From: UKL13-2 sp031368465
Lineage (GTDB): Bacteria > Pseudomonadota > Gammaproteobacteria > Burkholderiales > Usitatibacteraceae
Direction of reading: 5' to 3'
NCBI GenBank assembly: GCA_031368465.1
Contig: JANMNT010000057.1
Coordinates: forward strand, 1-13,618
Length of the DNA: 13,618 nucleotides
Part shown: positions 1-6,441 of the stretch, piece after piece
Layout of the letters: every line of letters starts with the position of its first letter
Position numbering within the stretch: position 1 is the stretch's first letter
The notes under the pieces: model-generated
Databases searched by the model: none
What the model saw: the letters and a program-made list of their open reading frames with translations, nothing else
Told to the model about the DNA's origin: nothing
Position numbers and translations under genes: made by a program

Positions 1-1
1 G

Positions 2-1507
2 GGAACCAAATACCGCGGTGATTTCGAACAGCGGCTCAAGGCGGTATTGAAACAGCTGCACGACAATCCGAACGCAATCATGTTCATTGATGAAATTCAC
101 ACCTTGATTGGGGCGGGATCGGCATCTGGTGGCACGTTGGATGCATCAAACCTGCTTAAGCCGGCGTTGTCATCGGGACAGTTGAAGTGCATTGGTGCAA
201 CCACCTATGGCGAATACCGCGGCGTGTTCGAAAAGGATCATGCCCTCTCCCGACGCTTTCAAAAGATTGATGTCAACGAGCCCTCGGTTTCCGAAACAAT
301 TGAAATCCTAAAAGGATTAAAATCCCGCTTCGAGACCCACCATGGTGTGAAATACACATCGACCGCGCTCACGACCGCAGCCGAACTATCCGCCAAATAC
401 ATTAATGACCGTCACCTGCCCGACAAGGCCATTGATGTCATCGACGAAGCTGGTGCAGCGCAGCGGATTGCACCGAAGTCGAAGCAGAAAAAAACCATCG
501 GCAAAACTGAGATCGAGGAAATCATCGCAAAGATCGCGAGAATTCCCGCGCGTAATGTATCTAGTAATGACCGAAACGCACTAAAAACACTTGACCGCGA
601 TTTGAAGTCGGTTGTTTTCGGCCAGGATAAGGCAATTGACGCGCTTGCCGCGGCAATCAAGATGGCGCGTTCGGGACTTGGCAGCACGACCAAACCGATC
701 GGCTCATTTTTATTCTCCGGGCCAACCGGGGTCGGTAAAACAGAGGTTGCCAAGCAGTTGGCATTTGTCCTCGGTGTTGAACTGGTCCGCTTTGACATGT
801 CGGAATATATGGAGCGGCACGCGGTTTCCAGACTCATTGGCGCCCCGCCCGGATACGTCGGCTTTGATCAGGGCGGCCTGATGACCGAGGCCATTACCAA
901 GCAACCATACTGTGTGTTGCTGCTGGACGAGATTGAAAAAGCGCATCCGGATATTTTTAATGTCCTGCTGCAGGTGCTGGATCACGGAACCCTGACCGAT
1001 ACCAACGGCCGCAAGGCGGATTTTCGGAACGTGGTGATCATCATGACCACCAACGCCGGTGCGTCGGAGTTGTCGAAGATTTCGATCGGGTTCACCAACG
1101 ACAAAAAAGCCGGCGACGAGATGGCCGAGATCAAACGCATGTTTACGCCCGAATTCCGCAACCGGCTGGACGCGATGATCTCGTTTGCGCCATTGAACGA
1201 AGACATTATTTTGCGGGTCGTTGATAAATTCTTGATGCAACTTGAGGCGCAGTTGTCCGAGAAAAAAGTCGAGGTCACGTTTACCGAGGCGCTCAAGAAA
1301 TATCTTGCCAAGAACGGATTCGACCCGCAGATGGGTGCGCGACCGATGGCGCGTTTGATCCAGGACACCATCCGTCGTGCGTTGGCCGACGAGTTGTTGT
1401 TCGGTCGTCTTGCGAGTGGCGGCAAAGTCACCATCGACATCGGTGCGGATGACAAGGTAAAACTCGATATCAGCGAAGAAAAAGAGCCGGTCACGCAGGA
1501 AAACTAG
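2..1507 (+). CDS. clpA: ATP-dependent Clp protease ATP-binding subunit ClpA, partial (5' end outside window)
   Basis: ClpA is the cytoplasmic AAA+ unfoldase that feeds substrates, including N-degron proteins delivered by ClpS, into ClpP. The window holds the last 501 residues; about 250 are missing upstream, judged from the roughly 750-residue family length. Visible parts are the end of AAA domain 1 (GTKYRGDFEQR, then Walker B MFIDEIH at 80-100) and a complete domain 2. Domain 2 has Walker A GPTGVGKT at 719-742, Walker B LLLDE at 917-931, and the GARPMARLIQD segment near the C terminus. An IGF tripeptide at 1085-1093 sits where the ClpP-docking IGL/IGF loop lies in ClpA. This loop, and the lack of a ClpB-type coiled-coil middle domain between the two AAA modules, separate it from ClpB. 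The reading frame is open to the left edge, so there is no start codon here. A strong terminator follows 44 nt after the stop, so clpA ends its transcription unit. Confidence 0.95.
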   Translation, partial: GTKYRGDFEQRLKAVLKQLHDNPNAIMFIDEIHTLIGAGSASGGTLDASNLLKPALSSGQLKCIGATTYGEYRGVFEKDHALSRRFQKIDVNEPSVSETIEILKGLKSRFETHHGVKYTSTALTTAAELSAKYINDRHLPDKAIDVIDEAGAAQRIAPKSKQKKTIGKTEIEEIIAKIARIPARNVSSNDRNALKTLDRDLKSVVFGQDKAIDALAAAIKMARSGLGSTTKPIGSFLFSGPTGVGKTEVAKQLAFVLGVELVRFDMSEYMERHAVSRLIGAPPGYVGFDQGGLMTEAITKQPYCVLLLDEIEKAHPDIFNVLLQVLDHGTLTDTNGRKADFRNVVIIMTTNAGASELSKISIGFTNDKKAGDEMAEIKRMFTPEFRNRLDAMISFAPLNEDIILRVVDKFLMQLEAQLSEKKVEVTFTEALKKYLAKNGFDPQMGARPMARLIQDTIRRALADELLFGRLASGGKVTIDIGADDKVKLDISEEKEPVTQEN

Positions 1508-1550
1508 CCGTCACCGGCAATATTTTCCCGAAGTCCGGGCGCAAACAGAA

Positions 1551-1579
1551 AGCCACGTTTTTCGAAACGTGGCTTTTTT
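1551..1579 (+). terminator. Rho-independent terminator of clpA
   Basis: A perfect 10-bp stem, AGCCACGTTT pairing with AAACGTGGCT, closes on a TTCG tetraloop and runs straight into a T-run (1574-1579). UUCG loops are exceptionally stable, so this should be an efficient intrinsic terminator. It isolates clpA from fccAB. The left flank (AAACAGAA) is A-rich, so weak activity on the opposite strand is possible. Confidence 0.92.
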
Positions 1580-1718
1580 GTTTGGGATTTTCAGTGTCGG
1601 ACCAAGTCACGAACCCGCATGACAAGGCGAAGCATGCAGCATGACCTGTAAGTCTTTGGCAAAACGCCGCCGTTGTCGTAAAGTAAACGGTATTGAACGA
1701 TGTCGATTGACGACGCAC

Positions 1719-1737
1719 ATTGTTGCGACGCAGCAAT
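1719..1737. promoter_or_regulatory. imperfect inverted repeat upstream of fccA
   Basis: ATTGTTGC and GCAGCAAT are 8-base arms around a GAC centre, with one non-Watson-Crick position (G-U if transcribed). It lies 63 nt before the fccA start, a plausible place for an operator. No specific regulator family is recognised. The rest of the 1580-1799 interval holds no convincing gene. It also carries the short dyad CATGC-A-GCATG at 1633-1643. Confidence 0.25.
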
Positions 1738-1799
1738 AATTGGTCGGCGTTCAGCGTAATTTGTCCGATGCAGTTTTGTCAGCTATAACGAGGAGTGTC

Positions 1800-2186
1800 A
1801 TGAATAACAAATCCATCACGTTCTGCAGTGCCGTGTTCGTCGCGGTCCTGTCGTTGAGTCAAGCTGTGGCACAAACGCCGCCGGCGGCAGTAACCACGCC
1901 GCCACCCGCCGCACCTGCAGCGCCGGCATTTGCCGCGTCGAATCTCACGCCCAAAGGGGTGCGTTCAATGGCCGCAACCTGCGCTGCTTGTCATGGAACG
2001 AATGGCGTGTCGGCCGGCGGGGCGTTAGCCGGCCTGGCTGGACTGAACAAGGATTATTTCCTGATTCAGATGAAGCATTTCAAGGAGGGCAAACGCGATG
2101 CGACCTTGATGCATCAGATATCCAAGGGATATAGCGACGCTGAAATTGCCGCGCTCGCCGATTATTTTGCCGCGCAGAAGCGTTAA
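1800..2186 (+). CDS. fccA: Mono-haem cytochrome c subunit of flavocytochrome c sulfide dehydrogenase
   Basis: This 128-residue class I c-type cytochrome is the likely electron acceptor of the FccB flavoprotein encoded next, passing electrons from sulfide to the periplasmic cytochrome pool. Residues 1-24 form a Sec signal peptide ending AVA, with cleavage expected before Q25. Residues 26-46 are an unusual Pro/Ala-rich linker. The haem motif CAACH spans 61-65. M104, in ATLMHQISKGYSD, is the probable sixth ligand. There is one CXXCH only, so it is a mono-haem type, unlike the di-haem subunit of Allochromatium vinosum. The start at ATG 1800 is chosen because it gives a proper signal peptide and has AGGAG at 1791-1795; an upstream in-frame TTG at 1740 would spoil the signal peptide. 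The stop codon overlaps the fccB ribosome-binding site. A generic cytochrome c553-like role is the alternative, but adjacency to fccB argues for FccA. Confidence 0.85.
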   Translation: MNNKSITFCSAVFVAVLSLSQAVAQTPPAAVTTPPPAAPAAPAFAASNLTPKGVRSMAATCAACHGTNGVSAGGALAGLAGLNKDYFLIQMKHFKEGKRDATLMHQISKGYSDAEIAALADYFAAQKR

Positions 2187-2196
2187 GGAGAATGAC

Positions 2197-3474
2197 ATGA
2201 CGATTAATCGTAGAGGTTTTCTAAAGGCAAGCGGTGTGGCAGCAGCAGCCGGCGGCGTTGTAGCGTTTTCCGGATGCGCGAGCATAGGTGGTGGGTCGGG
2301 GCCAAAAGTTGTCATTGTTGGTGGTGGTTATGGCGGTGCGACTGCGGCAAAGTACATCAAGATGTGGGAGCCGACCATTGATGTCACGATCATTGAGCGA
2401 AACACATCGTTTGTGTCATGTCCTATCTCAAACCTGGTGTTGGGTGGATCACAGACGATGGCCGACATCACGGTCAGTTACGACGCGCTGCAAAAGAAGT
2501 ATGGCGTGAAGTTAATCCGCGGCGAAGCCACGGCTGTGGACGTTGAAAAGAAAGTGGTTCGATTGGCCAACGGCGATGCAATTCCGTTTGACCGGGTCAT
2601 TCTCTCGCCCGGCATCGATTTCATGTACGAGCAATTGCCAGGCCTCAACAACGCCGAAGCGCAGGCGCGTTATTTTCATGCGTGGAAAGCGGGCCCGCAA
2701 ACGGTCTCACTCAGGCAGCAGTTGGAAGCCATGCCGGACGGCGGGTTGTTTGCGATTTCGATTCCGGAGGCGCCGTACCGATGCCCGCCCGGCCCGTACG
2801 AACGCGCCTGCCAGGTCGCCAGTTATTTCAAAAAAGCAAAACCAAAATCAAAGGTGTTGATCCTCGACGCCAACATGGACGTGACCTCAAAACCGGGTCT
2901 GTTCAAAAAGGCATGGGCAGAGATGTACGGTGGCATGGTTGAGTATCGGCCATCGTCAAAATTGATCGACGTTGACACCAGGACGTCAACGGCCAAACTT
3001 GAATTTGGTGATGTGAAAGCGGACGTTCTGAACGCGTTGCCGCCGATGAAGGCGGGTGCCATTGCCGCGCCGTTTATCACCGCCAATAGACGTTGGTGCG
3101 AAATCAACTGGCTGACCTATGAGGCAAAAAATGTTCCGGGCGTGCATTTGCTTGGCGACGCACTGCAAATTGCGCCGGCGATGCCCAAATCGGCGCATAT
3201 GGCAAATAACCACGGCAAGGCATGCGCCGCCGCCGTGGTGGCGCTGCTCGCCGGTGAACAGCCGAATCAAAGTCCGACATTGAACAACACCTGTTATTCG
3301 TTTGTCTCTGCCGACCGGGTCGTTCACGTCGCGTCGATTCACAAATATGATGAAAAAGATAAAACCATGAAAACCGTGCCGGGCTCGGGTGGGATTTCCA
3401 GCGCCGCCAATGAGCTCGAAGCCCAATATGCGATGACATGGGCGAAGAATATTTGGGCGGATACACTGGGCTAA
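2197..3474 (+). CDS. fccB: Flavocytochrome c sulfide dehydrogenase, FAD-binding flavoprotein subunit
   Basis: FccB oxidises sulfide to sulfur or polysulfide in the periplasm and reduces FccA. The 425-residue protein starts with a twin-arginine signal (NRRGFLK, 4-10), as expected for a cofactor-loaded exported flavoprotein. The Rossmann FAD motif VVIVGGGYGGATAAKYI spans 38-54. C75 in SFVSCPISN aligns by motif with the cysteine that carries 8-alpha-S-cysteinyl FAD in A. vinosum FccB. C196 (YRCPPGPYERA) and C366 (NTCYS) match the redox-active disulfide pair. The C-terminal flavocytochrome c domain (NTCYSFVS…AMTWAKNIWAD) is complete. The signal peptide ends in FSGC (C27) followed by a Gly/Ser-rich stretch, which could be a Tat lipobox. 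TAAGGAG at 2184-2190 overlaps the fccA stop and lies 6 nt before the ATG, so the pair is clearly one operon. Confidence 0.92.
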   Translation: MTINRRGFLKASGVAAAAGGVVAFSGCASIGGGSGPKVVIVGGGYGGATAAKYIKMWEPTIDVTIIERNTSFVSCPISNLVLGGSQTMADITVSYDALQKKYGVKLIRGEATAVDVEKKVVRLANGDAIPFDRVILSPGIDFMYEQLPGLNNAEAQARYFHAWKAGPQTVSLRQQLEAMPDGGLFAISIPEAPYRCPPGPYERACQVASYFKKAKPKSKVLILDANMDVTSKPGLFKKAWAEMYGGMVEYRPSSKLIDVDTRTSTAKLEFGDVKADVLNALPPMKAGAIAAPFITANRRWCEINWLTYEAKNVPGVHLLGDALQIAPAMPKSAHMANNHGKACAAAVVALLAGEQPNQSPTLNNTCYSFVSADRVVHVASIHKYDEKDKTMKTVPGSGGISSAANELEAQYAMTWAKNIWADTLG

Positions 3475-3522
3475 CAACCTGTCATTTCATCGTTTACGCG
3501 CGGCGGTTATCGCACGTATACC

Positions 3523-3544
3523 CTGCGCCTCGCCGGAGGCGCAG
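3523..3544 (+). other. stable GC-rich hairpin between fccB and the TPR-methyltransferase gene
   Basis: CTGCGCCTC and GAGGCGCAG form a perfect 9-bp stem around a GCCG loop, 48 nt after the fccB stop and 20 nt before the next start. No T-run follows (AATCTATTCG), so it is not a standard intrinsic terminator. It could protect the fccAB 3' end, act with Rho, or structure the leader of the downstream gene. Confidence 0.5.
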
Positions 3545-3563
3545 AATCTATTCGAGTCAATTT

Positions 3564-5006
3564 ATGTCAAGCCAGTTCGATTCACCGACCGCAGGTGACA
3601 ACCTGCAACGTCTGCTTGCGAGCGCACAAGTCGCCATTGGCAATGGGCAATTCAGCCAGCTTCTCGACATTGGCCGCGAAGTTGGCTTTCTCGCGCCAAC
3701 ACTTGGTGTCGGATCCCTGTTGGTTGGGCTCGCGCAGTCGGGGCTGCATGACCTTCCCGCAGCGCGTGCGGCGTTTCAACACGCGGTGAGGATCGAGCCC
3801 GGTAATGCCGACTTTATGTTCCATTTGACATATGTCGAAATGAATCTGGACCTACTCGATTCGGCCCTTGACGGCTTCCAAAAAGTGGTCAGGATAAAGC
3901 CAGCGGATGAAAAGGCCTATGTCAATATCGGGGCGATCTACGCCCGCCGGGGTAATCGTTCAAAGGCAATGGATTGGTTCCAACGCGCCGTATTGATCAA
4001 CCCCCGAAATTTTTCCGCGTGGAACTCAATCGCTGAAGTTTCTCTTGCCGAAGGAGACTTCCATGAAACGATTCGCGCCGCAGATGGCGCGATGCAAATT
4101 GAACCGCGTAATCCGAGCGTCCATTACACCAAAGGCCTTGCACTTGAGTTAGTTGGCCAGGCAGACCAAGCAATTGGGTGTTTTGAGGCTGCGGCCGAGA
4201 TGGACGCCAAATATTACGCACCGATGTTCAAACTGGCGACGATGTATGCCCAAAAGGATGACTACGTACAAGCCCAACACTGGGCAACTGCAGCAAAGGC
4301 GATCGCGCCGGAAGATCCGCACGTTTTGATGGCTGAAGCGATCGCTTTCAAGCTGCCATTGCCGGCAATGCCGGACGATGTGGTCAAAGGAATATTTAAT
4401 GCCTATGCATCCGCATATGACAAACATCTGAATGCCGGCCTGTTATTTCGTGCGCCATCATTGGTCATGGAGGTGGCAAAACGCTGGATCGACAAGAACG
4501 ACATCAAATCAAGCACAATGGAAGTGCTCGACATCGGGTGTGGAACGGGTCTGTTTGGGGAGAAAATCAAGCCGTATGCGTCGCGCCTCATCGGGGTTGA
4601 TCTCGCGCAGAACATGCTCGACGTAGCAAAGGAGCGGCATATCTACGATGAACTGGTGTGTTGCGAACTCGGTTCATATCTTGAATCTAGCTCCCGAGCA
4701 AGTATCGATCTTATCTCGGCAACGGACGTCATCATTTACGTCGGCGCACTCGAGTCACTCTTCCAATCGGTGTCACAGGTCCTGAGGACGTCCGGCCGAT
4801 TCGTGTTTACCGTTGAGACGATGGTTGGTGACGGTGAGTCGTTCTTACTTAAACCGACCGGGCGATACCAGTATTCGATCGCATACGTTGAGCGGACCGC
4901 GCTGGCGAGTGGACTTCGTGTTGATGAACTTGTGCATGCGGATCTTCGAGTTGAAGCCGGCGTAGCCGTGAAAGGCGCGGTATTTTCCCTTTGCACGGCA
5001 GGTTGA
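3564..5006 (+). CDS. TPR-repeat SAM-dependent methyltransferase, substrate unknown
   Basis: This 480-residue cytoplasmic protein has two parts. Residues about 45-260 hold a run of tetratricopeptide repeats, several with the usual A..Y…G…A…F..A..I.P pattern (for example 118-147 and 186-214). A class I SAM-dependent methyltransferase domain follows from about 275. The linker FNAYASAYDKHL (278-289) is the hallmark segment of the COG4976 'predicted methyltransferase (contains TPR repeat)' family. The SAM-binding motif I is VLDIGCGTGLFG (321-332), followed by GVDLAQNMLDVAKER. TPRs usually bind protein partners, so a protein or carrier-bound substrate is plausible, but nothing here identifies it. 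ATG 3564 is preferred because the longer in-frame extension from 3438 runs into fccB and is Arg-rich and non-conserved in look. No good Shine-Dalgarno precedes this ATG, so initiation may be weak. No signal peptide is seen. Confidence 0.85.
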   Translation: MSSQFDSPTAGDNLQRLLASAQVAIGNGQFSQLLDIGREVGFLAPTLGVGSLLVGLAQSGLHDLPAARAAFQHAVRIEPGNADFMFHLTYVEMNLDLLDSALDGFQKVVRIKPADEKAYVNIGAIYARRGNRSKAMDWFQRAVLINPRNFSAWNSIAEVSLAEGDFHETIRAADGAMQIEPRNPSVHYTKGLALELVGQADQAIGCFEAAAEMDAKYYAPMFKLATMYAQKDDYVQAQHWATAAKAIAPEDPHVLMAEAIAFKLPLPAMPDDVVKGIFNAYASAYDKHLNAGLLFRAPSLVMEVAKRWIDKNDIKSSTMEVLDIGCGTGLFGEKIKPYASRLIGVDLAQNMLDVAKERHIYDELVCCELGSYLESSSRASIDLISATDVIIYVGALESLFQSVSQVLRTSGRFVFTVETMVGDGESFLLKPTGRYQYSIAYVERTALASGLRVDELVHADLRVEAGVAVKGAVFSLCTAG

Positions 5007-5057
5007 GAATCGGCCCGGCCTCGGTATCACGCAAGAGGGAATAGTCCTGATTGTGAG

Positions 5058-5082
5058 AAAAAAAGCCGCGCGAATAAGCGGC
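5058..5082 (-). terminator. intrinsic terminator on the minus strand (weak bidirectional)
   Basis: GCCGC (5065-5069) and GCGGC (5078-5082) form a 5-bp all-GC stem with an 8-nt loop, preceded on the plus strand by A7 (5058-5064). Read on the minus strand, the stem is followed by seven T residues, the intrinsic-terminator pattern. On the plus strand only ATTTGATTT follows, so termination of the methyltransferase transcript would be weaker. The nearest minus-strand gene is rimJ, ending at 5513. Confidence 0.55.
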
Positions 5083-5097
5083 ATTTGATTTGGCGCA

Positions 5098-5125
5098 ATG
5101 ACTTGTCTCCTACTTAGCGTAGTAT
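5098..5125 (+). promoter_or_regulatory. weak candidate sigma-70 promoter for the small lipoprotein gene
   Basis: ATGACT (5098-5103) and TAGTAT (5120-5125) are separated by 16 nt and match the -35 and -10 consensus at 4 of 6 positions each. A short dyad GACGG-T-CCGTC (5128-5138) lies just downstream and could be an operator or leader hairpin. Placement 70 nt before the start codon is sensible but the match is poor. Confidence 0.2.
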
Positions 5126-5196
5126 CCGACGGTCCGTCAGCGAAGTACCCTGCAGTTTCTGACGTCGGCCCTATTCATTGATCAGGAGTCATCAAC

Positions 5197-5508
5197 ATGT
5201 TTTTCTTTGTTCAACTGCGCCGCGCCACAATCGCGATCTTGATTGGTCTTGTCATTGCAGCTTGCGGTGTCGGTGGTTTCTCGCGAGGCATATTCCAGGG
5301 AAATGTTGTGGGGAAAACGGTTGACGAAGTAATCAGTCAATTTGGCGAACCCGCCTCAAAAGACTTGTCAAAGCCTGACGCGCCGAAGATTGTCTATTTG
5401 AAAAAAACCTTTGATCCGGACAATGGCAATAAAGAGGATGCAAGGACGATCATCAATTTTCGCAAAGAGGGTGGCAAGGTTGTCGCCTTTGATCTGGATT
5501 TCGAATAG
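5197..5508 (+). CDS. small SmpA/BamE-like outer-membrane lipoprotein
   Basis: This 103-residue protein has a lipoprotein signal: Arg-containing N terminus, hydrophobic stretch 10-22 and lipobox IAAC with C23 as the lipidated cysteine. The mature part is about 80 residues. It contains NVVGKTVDEVISQFGEP, which resembles the G-x-T-x-x-[DE]-V-x-x-x-x-G-x-P signature of SmpA/OmlA/BamE-fold proteins, and ends in a FRKEGGKVVAFDLDFE strand-rich tail typical of that fold. BamE itself works in the beta-barrel assembly machine, but this paralogue lacks enough identity to claim that role. AGGAG at 5184-5188, 8 nt before the ATG, supports the start. The gene faces rimJ tail to tail with 4 nt between the two stop codons. 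Confidence 0.75.
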   Translation: MFFFVQLRRATIAILIGLVIAACGVGGFSRGIFQGNVVGKTVDEVISQFGEPASKDLSKPDAPKIVYLKKTFDPDNGNKEDARTIINFRKEGGKVVAFDLDFE

Positions 5509-5512
5509 ATGA

Positions 5513-6100
5513 TTAAGTTGTTGTGAGCCAGCCCTGCTGAAACTGATCGTTTGTGAGCGAGGTCAGAATATGGTCCCGCCAGTTGCCGTCGATAAACAGG
5601 TAGTCCCTGGCAAAGCCGTCAATACGAAACCCCAGGCGCGTCAACAGGCGGCCGCTGCGCGCATTCTCGGGGCGGTAGTTTGCCGCAATCCGGTGCAATT
5701 TCTGTACATCAAACATATGGCGGATACCGGCCTGTAATGCCTCAAGCATCAGGCCCCGCCCTTCATATGCGGCGTCGATTTGATAGCCAAGTACGCAGTT
5801 GCAAAAGGGGCCGCGAAATATCTGCGAAAAGCCGACCGTGCCGATCACAAGTTCGGGTGCGGACCGCGGGCTGACCCATAATCTGACGGCGCTGCCTTGT
5901 GTATAGGCGTCGCGCGCCTTGTCGACAACGCCCTGCCAATATGAGAGTTGGTCAAAGTCGGCCGGCACCGGGGGAAACCAGCGCACCAAATGCGGCCACG
6001 CTCGCACATGGAAATCGTGCGCTGCCGCAGCGTGGGATGCTCTCGGCAGGGCAAGCGTCAGACGCTCTGTTTCGAGCAGCAATGTGGGCGGGACTGTCAT
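5513..6100 (-). CDS. rimJ: RimJ-type protein N-terminal acetyltransferase (GNAT)
   Basis: RimJ acetylates the N-terminal alanine of ribosomal protein S5 in E. coli using acetyl-CoA. This 195-residue protein matches the E. coli RimJ length (194) and, from memory of that sequence, its characteristic blocks. These are LGYQIDAAYEGRGLMLEAL (104-122), holding the GxGxM-type acetyl-CoA loop, HRIAANYRPENARSGRLLTRLGF (about 136-158), and the C-terminal DYLFIDGNWRDHILTSLT. The start at ATG 6100 gives the normal N terminus (LLLETERLTLALPR), and GAAGGA lies 7 nt before it on the minus strand. The frame stays open upstream to 6253, but that part overlaps the preceding gene and is unlike the family. The start is 4 nt past the SnoaL-like gene's stop, so the two are co-transcribed. 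The substrate in this organism could differ from S5. Confidence 0.85.
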   Translation of the reverse strand: MTVPPTLLLETERLTLALPRASHAAAAHDFHVRAWPHLVRWFPPVPADFDQLSYWQGVVDKARDAYTQGSAVRLWVSPRSAPELVIGTVGFSQIFRGPFCNCVLGYQIDAAYEGRGLMLEALQAGIRHMFDVQKLHRIAANYRPENARSGRLLTRLGFRIDGFARDYLFIDGNWRDHILTSLTNDQFQQGWLTTT

Positions 6101-6104
6101 GCCG

Positions 6105-6434
6105 CTATCCTTCGCGATAGAACCTGACGTGGTCGATCTTGTCGTCACGCAAATGGTAAATTGCCACCGCGCGTCGGAACGCGGGAACACGACCGGTGAT
6201 GGACTCTTCGTCGATGACATATTCACCGATGCGAACACGGCTGACCAAATCACAATGCAAAGCCGGCGAACTGGCGAACAAGGCGACGTAACGCGGCCGC
6301 ATCTCCGCGGCGCCTGACATTAACCGGTTGCCTGCGCCGTCTTCAACAATACAGTCGTCGGTGTAACAGCCCATAAATGCATCGACGTCGTGGGCGTTAT
6401 AGGCTTCAAGCTGCGCTTGGACGGGATCAATCAT
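6105..6434 (-). CDS. SnoaL-like / NTF2-fold protein
   Basis: This 109-residue protein has the NTF2-like cone fold pattern: helix VQAQLEAYNAHDVDAFMGCYTDDC at the N terminus, then VEDG, a G-x-x-x-[MI]-R-x-x-Y-x-x-L-F-A segment, and a final beta-strand AIYHLRDDKIDHVRFY. Close relatives by pattern are SnoaL-like and nuclear-transport-factor-2-like proteins, often named steroid delta-isomerase; the real reaction is unknown and some members are not enzymes. ATG 6434 is chosen because the longer open frame (to 6557) overlaps slmA and has no domain match. It starts 7 nt after the slmA stop and ends 4 nt before rimJ, so it lies inside the yjgR-slmA-rimJ cluster. The Shine-Dalgarno is poor, so translation probably depends on coupling to slmA. 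Confidence 0.8.
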   Translation of the reverse strand: MIDPVQAQLEAYNAHDVDAFMGCYTDDCIVEDGAGNRLMSGAAEMRPRYVALFASSPALHCDLVSRVRIGEYVIDEESITGRVPAFRRAVAIYHLRDDKIDHVRFYREG

Positions 6435-6441
6435 ATTGTGA

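Noticed and set aside
710..1494. Long minus-strand open frames inside clpA
   Set aside because: They are antisense shadows of a strongly conserved ClpA frame, with no domain pattern or ribosome-binding site of their own.
1633..1643. CATGC-A-GCATG dyad as an operator
   Set aside because: Too short and too far (157 nt) from fccA, with no matching second copy in the window.
1761..1789. Good-looking sigma-70 promoter TTGTCC-N17-TATAAC before fccA
   Set aside because: Transcription would start at about 1796, leaving AGGAG (1791-1795) outside the mRNA and a nearly leaderless start. This is inconsistent with the obvious ribosome-binding site, so probably chance.
3438..3563. N-terminal extension of the TPR-methyltransferase overlapping fccB
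   Set aside because: The added 42 residues include an Arg-run and aromatic patches unlike the family; ATG 3564 gives a clean TPR start.
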